Part shown: piece after piece, positions 17,415 through 26,176 of the stretch
Position numbering within the stretch: position 1 is the first letter of the stretch
Layout of the letters: each line of letters starts with the position of its first letter
The notes under the pieces: model-generated
Seen by the model: the letters and a program-made list of their open reading frames with translations, nothing else
The model's database searches: none
Told to the model about the DNA's origin: nothing
DNA from: Actinomycetes bacterium
GTDB lineage: Bacteria > Actinomycetota > Actinomycetes > Mycobacteriales > Mycobacteriaceae
DNA length: 64,000 nt
Reading direction: 5' to 3'
Assembly (NCBI GenBank): GCA_023404955.1
Contig: JAEXZY010000016.1
Span: 62,001 to 126,000, forward strand
Made by a program: the position numbers and the translations under genes

Positions 17415-19708
17415 TGGCCGTCCTGTCGACCTACCGCCTGCAGATGCGCGGCGCGGCCAGCGGTGAGGCCTTCACGTTCGCCGACGCAGAGAAGCTCGTC
17501 GATTACCTCGCCGAGCTCGGGGTGTCGCACCTGTACCTGTCCCCGATCCTGACCGCCGCCGAGGGCTCCACGCACGGTTACGACGTCACCGACCCGACCA
17601 CGATCTCCGCCGAACTCGGTGGCGCAGAAGGGTTTTCGCAGCTGGTGTCGTCGGCTCGCGCGGCCGGCCTCGGCGTCGTCGTCGACATCGTGCCCAACCA
17701 CGTCGGCGTCGACGTACCCCGGCAGAACGCATGGTGGTGGGACCTGCTCACCCACGGCCGCGAGTCGCAGTACGCCTCGTACTTCGACATCGACTGGACG
17801 CTGGACCCGGACGGCCGGATCGTGCTGCCCGTGCTCGGCTCCGACGACGACGTCGCGAACCTGACCGTGGACGGGGACACGCTGCGGCTCGGCGATCTGG
17901 TCTATCCGATCAGCCCGGGCACCGCCGACGACGGTGCCTCCGGTGCGCAGGTCCACGACCGGCAGCACTACAAGCTGATCGGCTGGCGCCACAACATCTG
18001 CGGGTACCGCCGCTTCTTCTCCATCACCTCGCTGGCCGGCCTGCGGCAGGAAGACCGCGCGGTGTTCGATGCCACGCACGCCGAGGTGAAGCGCTGGTTC
18101 GACGAGGGCTTGGTCGACGGTATCCGTATCGACCACCCGGACGGATTGTCCGATCCCACAGGCTATCTCGAATGGCTACGTGAGCTGGCGGGTCCGCAGG
18201 CATGGATCGTGATCGAGAAGATCCTCGCCGTCGACGAGCCGCTGGACCCGAGCCTGCCGGTCGCCGGCACCACCGGCTACGACGCGCTGCGCGAGGCCGG
18301 CGGCGTGTTCGTCGACCCCACGGGGGAACCGGCGCTGACCGAGCTGATCGACTCGGCCGGCATCGACTACGCCGGGATGGGCGACGAAGCCCGCCGGCTG
18401 AAGGTGCAGGCGGTGACCGTCACCCTCGCCAGTGAACTGGCGCGCCTGCGGCGCGCGGTGGTGGCCGGGACGGGGCGCGACCACGACCTGCTGCCCGAGG
18501 CGGTCGCCGAATTGCTCAGCCGCATCGGGGTCTACCGCTCCGACTACCTGTCACTGCCGCTGATCCTGCCGGTGGCGCTCGCCGAGACCACCACGGCACG
18601 GCCCGATCTCACCGAGCCGCTCACACTGCTGACCGCAGCGCTGGCCGCCGGCCCGGAAGTCGGCGTACGGCTGCAGCAGCTGTGCGGCGCGGCGACCGCG
18701 AAGTCGATGGAGGACTGCCTGTTCTATCGGGATGCCCGGCTCGTCTCGCTGAACGAAGTCGGTGGCGAACCGGAGCACTTCGGGGTCAGCGCCCCGGAGT
18801 TCCACACCCGGGCGCAGGCGCGCGCAACCCTGTGGCCGTCGGCGATGACGACGCTGTCCACCCACGACACCAAACGCGGCGAGGACGTCCGGGCCCGGAT
18901 CGGCGTGCTCTCCCAGGTGCCCTCGCTGTGGACGGAGATGGTGCAGGGCTGGGAGCGCACCACCCCCTCCCCCGACCCTCTGACCGGACTCTTTTTGTGG
19001 CAGAACATCTTCGGAGTCTGGCCGGTCGACGGAACCGTGACCGACGAGCTGCGGGACCGGTTGCACGCCTACACCGAGAAGGCGATTCGCGAGGCGGCGC
19101 TGCACACCACGTGGAACGATCCCGACAGCGACTTCGAGTCCGCGGTGCACAGCTGGCTCGACAGTGTGCTGGACGGGCCGGTGGCCACCGAGCTCACGGC
19201 GCTGGTGGCCCGGCTCGACACCCACGCCCGCGGGGATGCGCTGGGCCAGAAGCTGATTGCACTCACCGGCCCCGGGGTGCCCGACGTCTATCAGGGCACC
19301 GAACTGTGGGAGGACAGCCTCGTCGACCCCGACAACCGGCGCGCGATCGACTATGCGGCGCGCCGTGCCGCGCTGGCCGACGGCGGCCACCCGAAGATGC
19401 GGGTAGTGACCGAGGCGCTACGGCTGCGCCGGGAACGGCCCGACACGTTTTTGGCCGGCGGCTATCGCCCCGTACCCGCCGACGGCCCCGCGGCCGAACA
19501 CATCGTCGCGTACGGCCGGGGCACCGACGTGCTGGTGGCCGTCAGCCGATGGACCGCACGCCTCACCGACTGGGGAGACACGACAGTGACACTGACCGAC
19601 GGAACATGGACCGACCGGCTCAGCGGCCGAACGCATTCCGGCACGGTGGCGGCCGCCGAACTGTTCGGTGACCAGCCGGTCGCACTGCTGGTGCGCGCCG
19701 ATGCCTGA
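17414..19708 (+). CDS. treY: Maltooligosyl trehalose synthase
   Basis: 764 residues. An intramolecular transglycosidase that converts the reducing-end alpha-1,4 bond of a maltodextrin to alpha,alpha-1,1. GH13_26 features: STYRLQM near the start, SHLYLSPIL, IVPNHVGV (region I), nucleophile about D240 in GIRIDHPDGL, IVIEKIL (acid Glu) and a STHDTKRGEDVRARI block. The C-terminal GVPDVYQGTELWEDSLVDPDNRR stretch (named by its ends) is typical. Coupled to treX by TGATG and overlapping treZ by eight bases. Confidence 0.95.
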   Translation: MAVLSTYRLQMRGAASGEAFTFADAEKLVDYLAELGVSHLYLSPILTAAEGSTHGYDVTDPTTISAELGGAEGFSQLVSSARAAGLGVVVDIVPNHVGVDVPRQNAWWWDLLTHGRESQYASYFDIDWTLDPDGRIVLPVLGSDDDVANLTVDGDTLRLGDLVYPISPGTADDGASGAQVHDRQHYKLIGWRHNICGYRRFFSITSLAGLRQEDRAVFDATHAEVKRWFDEGLVDGIRIDHPDGLSDPTGYLEWLRELAGPQAWIVIEKILAVDEPLDPSLPVAGTTGYDALREAGGVFVDPTGEPALTELIDSAGIDYAGMGDEARRLKVQAVTVTLASELARLRRAVVAGTGRDHDLLPEAVAELLSRIGVYRSDYLSLPLILPVALAETTTARPDLTEPLTLLTAALAAGPEVGVRLQQLCGAATAKSMEDCLFYRDARLVSLNEVGGEPEHFGVSAPEFHTRAQARATLWPSAMTTLSTHDTKRGEDVRARIGVLSQVPSLWTEMVQGWERTTPSPDPLTGLFLWQNIFGVWPVDGTVTDELRDRLHAYTEKAIREAALHTTWNDPDSDFESAVHSWLDSVLDGPVATELTALVARLDTHARGDALGQKLIALTGPGVPDVYQGTELWEDSLVDPDNRRAIDYAARRAALADGGHPKMRVVTEALRLRRERPDTFLAGGYRPVPADGPAAEHIVAYGRGTDVLVAVSRWTARLTDWGDTTVTLTDGTWTDRLSGRTHSGTVAAAELFGDQPVALLVRADA

Positions 19709-21434
19709 GCACGAGTTCGCGGTGTGGGCGCCGCGACCGGACCGGGTCCAGCTCGACCTCGACGGCACCCTGCACCCGATGGAGCGCAGCGACGACGGGT
19801 GGTGGCGCGTCACCGCGGACGCCGCGGCTGACGCACGCTACGGGTTCGTGCTGGACGACAACCCGAAGGTGCTGCCCGATCCCCGGTCACCGCGTCAGCC
19901 CGACGGCGTCCACGAACGCTCACAGCTGTGGCAGCCGACGGCCGACGCGTGGTCCGACAGCGACTGGGCCGGCCGGTCCATCGAGGGCGCGGTCATCTAC
20001 GAGCTGCACATCGGCACCTTCACCGCGGCCGGCACGCTGGACGCCGCGATCGACAAGCTGGACTACCTCGTCGATCTCGGCGTGGACTTCGTCGAAGTCA
20101 TGCCGGTCAACGCATTCGGCGGAACGCACGGCTGGGGTTACGACGGTGTCCTCTGGTACGCCGTGCACGAACCCTACGGCGGCCCCGACGCCCTGATCCG
20201 CTTCGTCGACGCCTGCCACTCGCGGGGCCTCGGCGTGCTGATCGACGCGGTGTTCAACCACCTGGGGCCGTCGGGTAACTACCTGCCCGAGTTCGGTCCG
20301 TACCTGTCGTCGGGCTCCAACCCCTGGGGCGAGTCGATCAATATCGGGGACGCGGGTGCCGACCAGGTGCGCCGCTACATCCTCGACTGCGCGCTGCGCT
20401 GGATGCGGGACTTCCACGCCGACGGCCTGCGCCTCGACGCCGTGCACGCCCTCGTCGACACCACCGCGATCCACATCCTCGAGGAAATGTCGGCCGAAAC
20501 CGACGCTCTCGCAACCGATCTGGGCCGTCCGCTGTCCCTGGTCGCCGAGAGCGACCTCAACGACCCACGCCTGATCACCCCCCGCGATCAGGGCGGCCTG
20601 GGCATGACCGCGCAGTGGGACGACGACATCCATCACGCGATCCACACCGCGGTGTCCGGTGAGCGGCAGGGGTACTACGGCGACTTCGGCACGCTGGAGA
20701 CGCTCGCGCAGACGCTGCGGCACGGCTACTTCCATGCCGGCACGTTTTCGTCCTTCCGGCAGCGCCGGCACGGCAGACCGCTGGACACGGCCACGATCCC
20801 GGCGACCCGCCTGCTGGCCTACACGCTCACCCACGACCAGGTGGGCAATCGGGCCATCGGCGACCGGCCGTCGCAGAACCTGACCACCGGCCAGCTGGCC
20901 GTCAAGGCTGCGCTCGCACTGGGATCTCCGTACACCGCCATGCTTTTCATGGGTGAGGAGTGGGCGTCGTCGTCACCGTTCCAGTTCTTCAGCAGCCATC
21001 CCGAGCCCGACCTGGCGCGGGCGACCGCCGAAGGTCGCAAGAAAGAATTCGCCGATCACGGGTGGGATGCCGACGAGATCCCCGACCCGCAGGACCCGGC
21101 GACGTTCGAGCGGTCGAAGCTGGATTGGGATGAGGTCGACGAGGGCGACCACGGCCGGTTGCGGACGTTCTACCGGAGGCTGATCGCCCTGCGCAAAACG
21201 GAATCCGATCTGGCCGACCCGTGGCTGGACCACCTGCGGGTCGACTACGACGAGGACGCGCGCTGGTTCGTCATGCACCGCGGCAGCATCGCCGTCGCCT
21301 GCACCCTCGGGGAGAGCGATACCGACGTGCCGGTGACCGGCGACGTGCTGCTCACGTTCGGCGACGCCGACGTCGGCGCCGACACCACCCGGATGGGCGG
21401 GCATTCCGTCGCGGTGCTGCGTCAGGTCAGGTAG
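19701..21434 (+). CDS. treZ: Maltooligosyltrehalose trehalohydrolase
   Basis: 577-residue GH13_10 enzyme that releases trehalose from the maltooligosyl trehalose made by TreY. An N-terminal beta domain (EFAVWAPRPDRVQLDL) is followed by the barrel: EVMPVNAFGGTHGWGYDGV (in part), DAVFNHLG (region I), nucleophile about D246 in DGLRLDAVHALV, acid in LVAESDLND and LTHDQVGNRAIG. Last gene of the acyltransferase-treX-treY-treZ operon. The stop overlaps the convergent ilvA end by 13 bases. Confidence 0.95.
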   Translation: MPEHEFAVWAPRPDRVQLDLDGTLHPMERSDDGWWRVTADAAADARYGFVLDDNPKVLPDPRSPRQPDGVHERSQLWQPTADAWSDSDWAGRSIEGAVIYELHIGTFTAAGTLDAAIDKLDYLVDLGVDFVEVMPVNAFGGTHGWGYDGVLWYAVHEPYGGPDALIRFVDACHSRGLGVLIDAVFNHLGPSGNYLPEFGPYLSSGSNPWGESINIGDAGADQVRRYILDCALRWMRDFHADGLRLDAVHALVDTTAIHILEEMSAETDALATDLGRPLSLVAESDLNDPRLITPRDQGGLGMTAQWDDDIHHAIHTAVSGERQGYYGDFGTLETLAQTLRHGYFHAGTFSSFRQRRHGRPLDTATIPATRLLAYTLTHDQVGNRAIGDRPSQNLTTGQLAVKAALALGSPYTAMLFMGEEWASSSPFQFFSSHPEPDLARATAEGRKKEFADHGWDADEIPDPQDPATFERSKLDWDEVDEGDHGRLRTFYRRLIALRKTESDLADPWLDHLRVDYDEDARWFVMHRGSIAVACTLGESDTDVPVTGDVLLTFGDADVGADTTRMGGHSVAVLRQVR

Positions 21435-22723
21435 CGGTAGGTCGGCGAGTCCGGCCTGAGCAGCTCGACGTGGCACTCCGAGGTGTTCATCCGTGCGAGC
21501 AACCCCTCGAGGTCGGACGCCGAGCCCATCTCGATGCCGACCAGCGCCTCGCCGGTCTCCCGGTTGTTGCGCTTGACGTACTCGAACAGCGTGATGTCGT
21601 CGTTCGGCCCGAGCACGTCGTCGAGGAAGCGACGCAGCGCACCCGGCTCCTGCGGGAAGTCGACCAGGAAGTAGTGCTTCAGACCCAGGTGCACCAGCGA
21701 CCGTTCGAGCACCTCGCCGTAGCGGGACACATCGTTGTTGCCGCCCGAGATCAGGCACACCACCGTCGAGCCCGGCTCGACGTCCGCCTCGAGCAGCGCC
21801 GCCACCGACAGGGCCCCGGCGGGCTCGGCGATGATGCCCTCGTTCTGGTAGAGGTCCAGCATCGCGGTGCACACCGCACCCTCGTCGACCGTGGTGATCG
21901 AGACCATGTCCCCCGCGGCCGAGAGCGCCGCGAACGGGAGCGTGCCGACCCGGGCGACGGCGGCACCGTCGACGAACTGGTCGACATCGGTCAGCGTCAC
22001 CGGCTCGCCACTGGCCAGCGCGGCCACCAACGCTGCCGCACCCGCCGGCTCCACGCCCAGTACTGACGTCGTCGCGGTGCGCTCGGCCAGATAGGTGGTC
22101 ACGCCGCTGATGCAGCCGCCGCCACCCACCGGGACGATCACCAGGTCGGGCTCCTCGCCGAGCTGATCGAGGATCTCGACCGCGATGGTGCCCTGCCCTG
22201 CCATGGTGCGCAGATCGTCGTAGGGCGGCACCAGCGTCGCCCCGGTGCGGGCGACGTCGTCACGCGCGGCCTCGGCGGCCATGTCGTAGGTCTTGCCGCC
22301 GACGATGAGCTCGATGAAGTCACCGCCGTGATAACGGATCCGGTTGCGCTTCTGCTTCGGGGTCTTGGCAGGCACGTAGACGCGGCCGTGCACGCCCATG
22401 GACCGGCAGGCCAGCGCGAAGCCCTGCGCGTGGTTGCCCGCCGAGGAGCACACCACACCGGCGGCCTTCTCCTCCGGGGTGAGCTGCATCAGCAGGTTGT
22501 AGGCGCCGCGCAGCTTGTAGCTGCGCACTGCCTGCAGGTCCTCGCGCTTGAGGTAGACCCGGGCGCCCGTCAGGGCCGAGAGACGGTCGCTGTACTGCAG
22601 CGGGGTCTGGGACACCACCTCCGAAATTCGCGCAGCGGCCTCGTCGATGTCGGCGGCGCGCAGGGGCGCTCCGCCCAGATCGAATCGGGGGCTCTGGCTC
22701 AGCTCGGTGGACACGCCGACCAT
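21422..22723 (-). CDS. ilvA: Threonine ammonia-lyase (deaminase), biosynthetic
   Basis: PLP enzyme that turns threonine into 2-oxobutanoate, the entry to isoleucine. About 433 residues. The PLP lysine is K70 in VRSYKLRGAYN, with SSAGNHAQGFA and VPVGGGGCISG phosphate/cofactor loops. The C-terminal part (about 335-433) is a single ACT-like domain (YFLVDFPQEPGALRRFLDDV), the shorter form found in actinobacteria. The start is ATG 22723 or GTG 22714 (MSTELSQS); neither has a clear Shine-Dalgarno. Divergent from the HD gene. Confidence 0.93.
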   Translation of the reverse strand: MVGVSTELSQSPRFDLGGAPLRAADIDEAAARISEVVSQTPLQYSDRLSALTGARVYLKREDLQAVRSYKLRGAYNLLMQLTPEEKAAGVVCSSAGNHAQGFALACRSMGVHGRVYVPAKTPKQKRNRIRYHGGDFIELIVGGKTYDMAAEAARDDVARTGATLVPPYDDLRTMAGQGTIAVEILDQLGEEPDLVIVPVGGGGCISGVTTYLAERTATTSVLGVEPAGAAALVAALASGEPVTLTDVDQFVDGAAVARVGTLPFAALSAAGDMVSITTVDEGAVCTAMLDLYQNEGIIAEPAGALSVAALLEADVEPGSTVVCLISGGNNDVSRYGEVLERSLVHLGLKHYFLVDFPQEPGALRRFLDDVLGPNDDITLFEYVKRNNRETGEALVGIEMGSASDLEGLLARMNTSECHVELLRPDSPTYRYLT

Positions 22724-22887
22724 GGTGCCACCGGATGCTCCTACAGCGGAAATGGACAGGGCTTGCGAAACCGGCCGCCATGTCCACATTCGAGGGATTC
22801 ACGGCCCGAAGAAGGCGGCGCCGCGGCGTCAGCCGGAACGAGCATGGAGGGCACAGAGAAGTCCCCACAGACGAGAAAGGCACCACC

Positions 22888-23526
22888 ATGACCGCCCTCA
22901 CCGCCGAACTGAGCGTTCCCGACACCCCTGCCGTGGCTCGAGCCACCCGCCTGGTCCGCGACATGGCCGGTCCGCTGATCTACCACCACTCCCGCCGGGT
23001 CTACTTCTTCGGCCAGATGCACGCCCGGCTGCTGGGTCTGCACCCCGACCCCGAGCTGCTCTACCTCGCGGCACTGTTCCACGACACCGGGTTGGCCACG
23101 CCGTTCTCCGACCACGAGCAGCGCTTCGAGGTCGACGGCGCCGACCACGCGAGCGCGTTCCTGCTCGACAACGGTTTCACCTCCGCCCAGGCCGCCACGG
23201 TGTGGACGGCGATCGCTCTGCACACCACCCCCGGCATCCCGGATCGCATGGGTCCCGAGATCGCCGCCACCCACCTCGGCGTACTCACCGACGTCATCGG
23301 GGTCGGGCTCGACCGCCTCGATACCGCCGAGGTCGACCTCGTCCTCGCCCAGCACCCTCGCGGCGACTTCAAGAACGCGTTCCTGCGCGCCTACTTCGAC
23401 GGGATCAAGAATCGGCCCGAGACGACCAACGGCACCGTGAATTCCGATGTGCTGGAACACTTCCTGCCCGACTTCCAGCGCGTGACGATGGTCGACCGCG
23501 TGCTGGGCGCCGGCTGGCCGAGCTGA
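22888..23526 (+). CDS. HD-domain hydrolase, cyanamide-hydratase-like
   Basis: 212 residues. An HD metal-binding phosphohydrolase fold: YHHSRRVYFF (first His), LFHDTGLA (the HD pair near residue 58), a DHASAFLLDNGF segment and ALHTTPGIP (distal His). The pattern resembles cyanamide hydratase and related small HD hydrolases. Start chosen at MTALTAEL because AAAGG lies a few bases upstream; the frame stays open to 22735 but is Arg-rich there and looks non-coding. It opens the accessory block after ilvA. Substrate unknown. Confidence 0.8.
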   Translation: MTALTAELSVPDTPAVARATRLVRDMAGPLIYHHSRRVYFFGQMHARLLGLHPDPELLYLAALFHDTGLATPFSDHEQRFEVDGADHASAFLLDNGFTSAQAATVWTAIALHTTPGIPDRMGPEIAATHLGVLTDVIGVGLDRLDTAEVDLVLAQHPRGDFKNAFLRAYFDGIKNRPETTNGTVNSDVLEHFLPDFQRVTMVDRVLGAGWPS

Positions 23527-23539
23527 TGAGGGGCCCGAG

Positions 23540-23575
23540 ATGGACACCGAGATGGACACCGAGATGGACACTGAG
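23540..23575 (+). repeat. 12-bp tandem repeat, three copies, at a start codon
   Basis: ATGGACACCGAG occurs three times in a row, the last with one change (ACT for ACC), and is followed by a fourth ATG. In frame it adds Met-Asp-Thr-Glu units to the N-terminus of the MDR protein. Each unit carries its own ATG and a GAG before the next ATG. Confidence 0.9.
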
Positions 23576-24490
23576 ATGCGAGCGCTGACAGCAACGGCCA
23601 GGAACGCCCGACTGACACTGACCACCGCGCCCTACCCGCACGCCGCGGAGAACGACGTCGTGGTGGCGGTCCGTGCCGCCGGGTTCACGCCGGGCGAGCT
23701 GGACTGGCCGGCCACATGGACCGACCGGGCCGGCCGGGACCGGGCACCGTCGATCCCCGGGCACGAGGTGTCCGGGGTGGTTTCCGAATTGGGTTACGGC
23801 ACAACGGGTCTGAGCGTCGGGCAGCGGGTGTTCGGGCTCACCGACTGGGCACGCAACGGCACACTGGCCGAGTACGTCGCCGTCGAGGCACGCAATCTCG
23901 CCCCGCTGCCCGCAGACATCGAGCACACCGTCGCCGCGGCCCTGCCCGTCTCCGGGCTCACGGCCTGGCAGGCGCTGTTCGTCCACGGACGCATCGAGCC
24001 CGGCCAGACCGTGATGGTGCACGGGGCGGCGGGCGGGGTCGGATCGATCGCGGTTCAGCTCGCGCACGAGGCCGGCGCCCGTGTGATCGGCACCGGACGC
24101 GCCCGCGACCGCGACGTGGTGTCCGGGTTGGGCGCTGACGTGTTCGCCGTTCTCGACGACGACCCCTGGGACACCCTCGGTCCGGTCGACGTGGTCCTCG
24201 ATGTGTTCGGCGGAGACATCGCCGGGCGATCCGGGGCACTGCTGCGCCCCGGTGGGTGCCTGGTGTCGATCGCCGAACCGGCCAGCGCGGCACCCGACGG
24301 CGTCCGGACGGTCTTCTTCGTCGTCGAACCCGACCGGTCCCAGCTCGCCCACATCGCCCAACGGGTGCGGACGGGACGGCTGCGGCCCCTCGTCGGTGAC
24401 GTTCGGCCGCTGGCCGAGGCTGCCGACGCATTCAGCGCACCCCGGCGGGTTCCGGGCAAGACGATCATCGCGCTGACGGACGGGGACTGA
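23540..24490 (+). CDS. NADP-dependent quinone-reductase-like MDR oxidoreductase
   Basis: 316 residues (304 from the last in-frame ATG). Zinc-independent medium-chain dehydrogenase: a GroES-like N-terminal domain (IPGHEVSGVV near residue 72, VGQRVFGLTDWARNG) then a Rossmann domain with the nucleotide-binding HGAAGGVGSIAVQLA at about residues 155-170. Zn-ligand cysteines are absent, as in quinone oxidoreductases. The N-terminus starts with three MDTE repeats. GAGGGG is a few bases before the first ATG. Three bases separate its stop from the cupin gene, so they form a small operon. Substrate unknown. Confidence 0.87.
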   Translation: MDTEMDTEMDTEMRALTATARNARLTLTTAPYPHAAENDVVVAVRAAGFTPGELDWPATWTDRAGRDRAPSIPGHEVSGVVSELGYGTTGLSVGQRVFGLTDWARNGTLAEYVAVEARNLAPLPADIEHTVAAALPVSGLTAWQALFVHGRIEPGQTVMVHGAAGGVGSIAVQLAHEAGARVIGTGRARDRDVVSGLGADVFAVLDDDPWDTLGPVDVVLDVFGGDIAGRSGALLRPGGCLVSIAEPASAAPDGVRTVFFVVEPDRSQLAHIAQRVRTGRLRPLVGDVRPLAEAADAFSAPRRVPGKTIIALTDGD

Positions 24491-24492
24491 CG

Positions 24493-24909
24493 ATGAGACG
24501 GCTCCCCGCACTGTGCCTGACCGGCGTTGCACTGATCGCCTCCGCGGCCCCGGTGACCGCCGAACCGGCCCGCACCGAGACCGTGACTCCCCTGTTCTCC
24601 GCGCCACTCCCCGACGTTCCCGGCGAGACGCTCACGTCGATGCTGGTCAGCTTTCCTCCGGCGGCACAAGCAGTGCCGCACCGCCACGGCGACGCGTTCG
24701 TCTACGCCTATGTTCTCGACGGGTCGGTGCGCAGCCAGCTCGACGGGCAGCCGCCGCAGGTCTTTCACCGTGGTGAGAACTGGTCCGAACCGCCGGGCGC
24801 GCACCACGTGCTGACCGAGAACGTCAGCGCCACGGAGCAGGCGAGGCTGCTCGTGGTCTTCGTCGCGCCCACCGGGGCCGCGCTCAAGACCGACGATCCG
24901 GGCCACTGA
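24493..24909 (+). CDS. Secreted cupin-domain protein
   Basis: 138 residues. An N-terminal signal peptide (RRLPALCLTGVALIASAAPVTA, cut near AxA at about residue 22) precedes a single cupin barrel. Motif 1 keeps the His pair (PHRHGDAFVYAYVLDG) but lacks its usual Glu; motif 2 is EPPGAHHVLTEN. Such proteins often bind a metal and a small ligand. It follows the MDR gene with a 2-base gap. Its 3' end overlaps the convergent GlxA-type regulator by 26 bases. Confidence 0.82.
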   Translation: MRRLPALCLTGVALIASAAPVTAEPARTETVTPLFSAPLPDVPGETLTSMLVSFPPAAQAVPHRHGDAFVYAYVLDGSVRSQLDGQPPQVFHRGENWSEPPGAHHVLTENVSATEQARLLVVFVAPTGAALKTDDPGH

Positions 24910-25924
24910 CACGCTGCGCGGTGCTGAACCGGCGCCGGTAGGCGGTCGGGCTCAGCCCCAGCTCACGGGCGAACACGCGGCGCATGCTCTCGTAGCTTCC
25001 GAACCCGGCGCCCGTCGCGGCCTCGGTCGCTGTGTGGCCCTGATCGAGCAGCGCCCTCGCCAGGTCGAAGCGGACGCTCTCGACGTAGCGGGCCGGCGTC
25101 GTGGCCAGTTCGTCCCGGAACAACCGGGTGAGATGACGGGTGCTGACGTGCAGGTGGCCGGCGAGTGCGTGCAGCGAATGGTCGCCGGACGGGTCGGTGG
25201 TGACCCGGTCGGCGATCGTCCGCACCGCGGGTGACTGCGGGGGTGGGACCTGCAGCGGCGCGGAGAACTGGGACTGGCCGCCCGAGCGCTGCAGGTAGAC
25301 CACCAGCAGCCGGGCCACCTGGCGGGTGAGGTCTGCTCCGTGGTCCTCCTCCACCAGCGCCAGCGCTAGGTCGATGCCCGCCGTCACCCCCGCCGAGGTG
25401 TAGGTGCGGCCGTCCCGCACGTAGATGGCGTCGGGCTCGACCCGGCACGTCGGGCACTGCGCAGCCAGCTGGTGGGCGACCTTCCAATGCGTGGTCGCCC
25501 GCTTGCCGTCGAGCAGACCCGCGGCGGCCAGCAGGAAGGCCCCGGTGCAGATCGACACGATCCGGCGCGCGCCGGCGGCCGGCCGAGCCGCCGCATCGGC
25601 CAGTTCTGCGGGTATGCGGGTGCTCGGATAGCGGTCGGACCCGGGCACGAGGTAGATGTCCGGTTCGGTGACGTCGTCGACGGCCGCGTCGACGGCCACC
25701 CGGACGCCCTGGTTGGACGTCACGTCGGTGCCGTCGGGCGACACCAGAGTCAGTGCGTACGGCGCGCCGAGACGGGTCGCCTCGGTGAAGACCTCGCCCG
25801 GCCCGGCGACGTCGAGGAGACTGACGCCGTCGTAGACCAGGATCGCGACGGAGCGCACGACCATCGTCTGATTATCCGCGGCATGGGCTGGCGACATCAG
25901 AGTTTCGGCTGGCCGAAATCTCAT
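24884..25924 (-). CDS. GlxA-type AraC-family regulator with DJ-1/PfpI domain
   Basis: 346 residues from ATG 25924; ATGs at 25897 and 25864 are alternatives. Residues about 22-200 form a DJ-1/PfpI (glutamine-amidotransferase-like) sensor domain with the nucleophile-elbow Cys in SICTGAFLLAAAGLLDG. Residues about 230-330 are the paired AraC helix-turn-helix (LAGHLHVSTRHLTRLFRDEL and ATEAATGAGFGSYESMRRVF). A GATAAC -10 is six bases before ATG 25924, favouring a leaderless transcript from there. It is convergent with the MDR-cupin pair; control of that pair is a reasonable guess. Confidence 0.87.
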   Translation of the reverse strand: MRFRPAETLMSPAHAADNQTMVVRSVAILVYDGVSLLDVAGPGEVFTEATRLGAPYALTLVSPDGTDVTSNQGVRVAVDAAVDDVTEPDIYLVPGSDRYPSTRIPAELADAAARPAAGARRIVSICTGAFLLAAAGLLDGKRATTHWKVAHQLAAQCPTCRVEPDAIYVRDGRTYTSAGVTAGIDLALALVEEDHGADLTRQVARLLVVYLQRSGGQSQFSAPLQVPPPQSPAVRTIADRVTTDPSGDHSLHALAGHLHVSTRHLTRLFRDELATTPARYVESVRFDLARALLDQGHTATEAATGAGFGSYESMRRVFARELGLSPTAYRRRFSTAQRVSGPDRRS

Positions 25925-25945
25925 CTACGGGTTATCGTGGACCAC

Positions 25946-26176
25946 ATGACCACCGCGCAGGAATTCGGCGATGTCGTGAGCCGCCCTGCCGCCACGGTCT
26001 CGATCGCCGGCGTGTTGTGGCCCACCTACAAGGTGGTGGCGCTGCTGGTCGGTCTTGTCGTCTTCGCCGCAGTGGCCGTGATGACCACGACGGCCGCTGC
26101 CGCGGTGCTCAGCGGTGCAGGCGCCGCGACCGTCGTGTGGCTCACTGCGGGTCTTCTGACCGCGCCGAAGAGCTGA
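25946..26176 (+). CDS. Small hypothetical membrane protein
   Basis: 76 residues with two hydrophobic helices (about 26-48 and 50-72, VVALLVGLVVFAAVAVM then AAAVLSGAGAATVVWLTAGL) joined by a tight turn; the first 25 residues are polar. The ATG (MTTAQEF) is 21 bases from the divergent GlxA-type start. No family recognised. The stop lies inside the convergent MFS gene (35-base overlap). Confidence 0.65.
   Translation: MTTAQEFGDVVSRPAATVSIAGVLWPTYKVVALLVGLVVFAAVAVMTTTAAAAVLSGAGAATVVWLTAGLLTAPKS

Noticed and set aside
22735..22887. 51-codon N-terminal extension of the HD protein
   Set aside because: Arg-rich non-coding-like sequence, and a good AAAGG site precedes the ATG at 22888.
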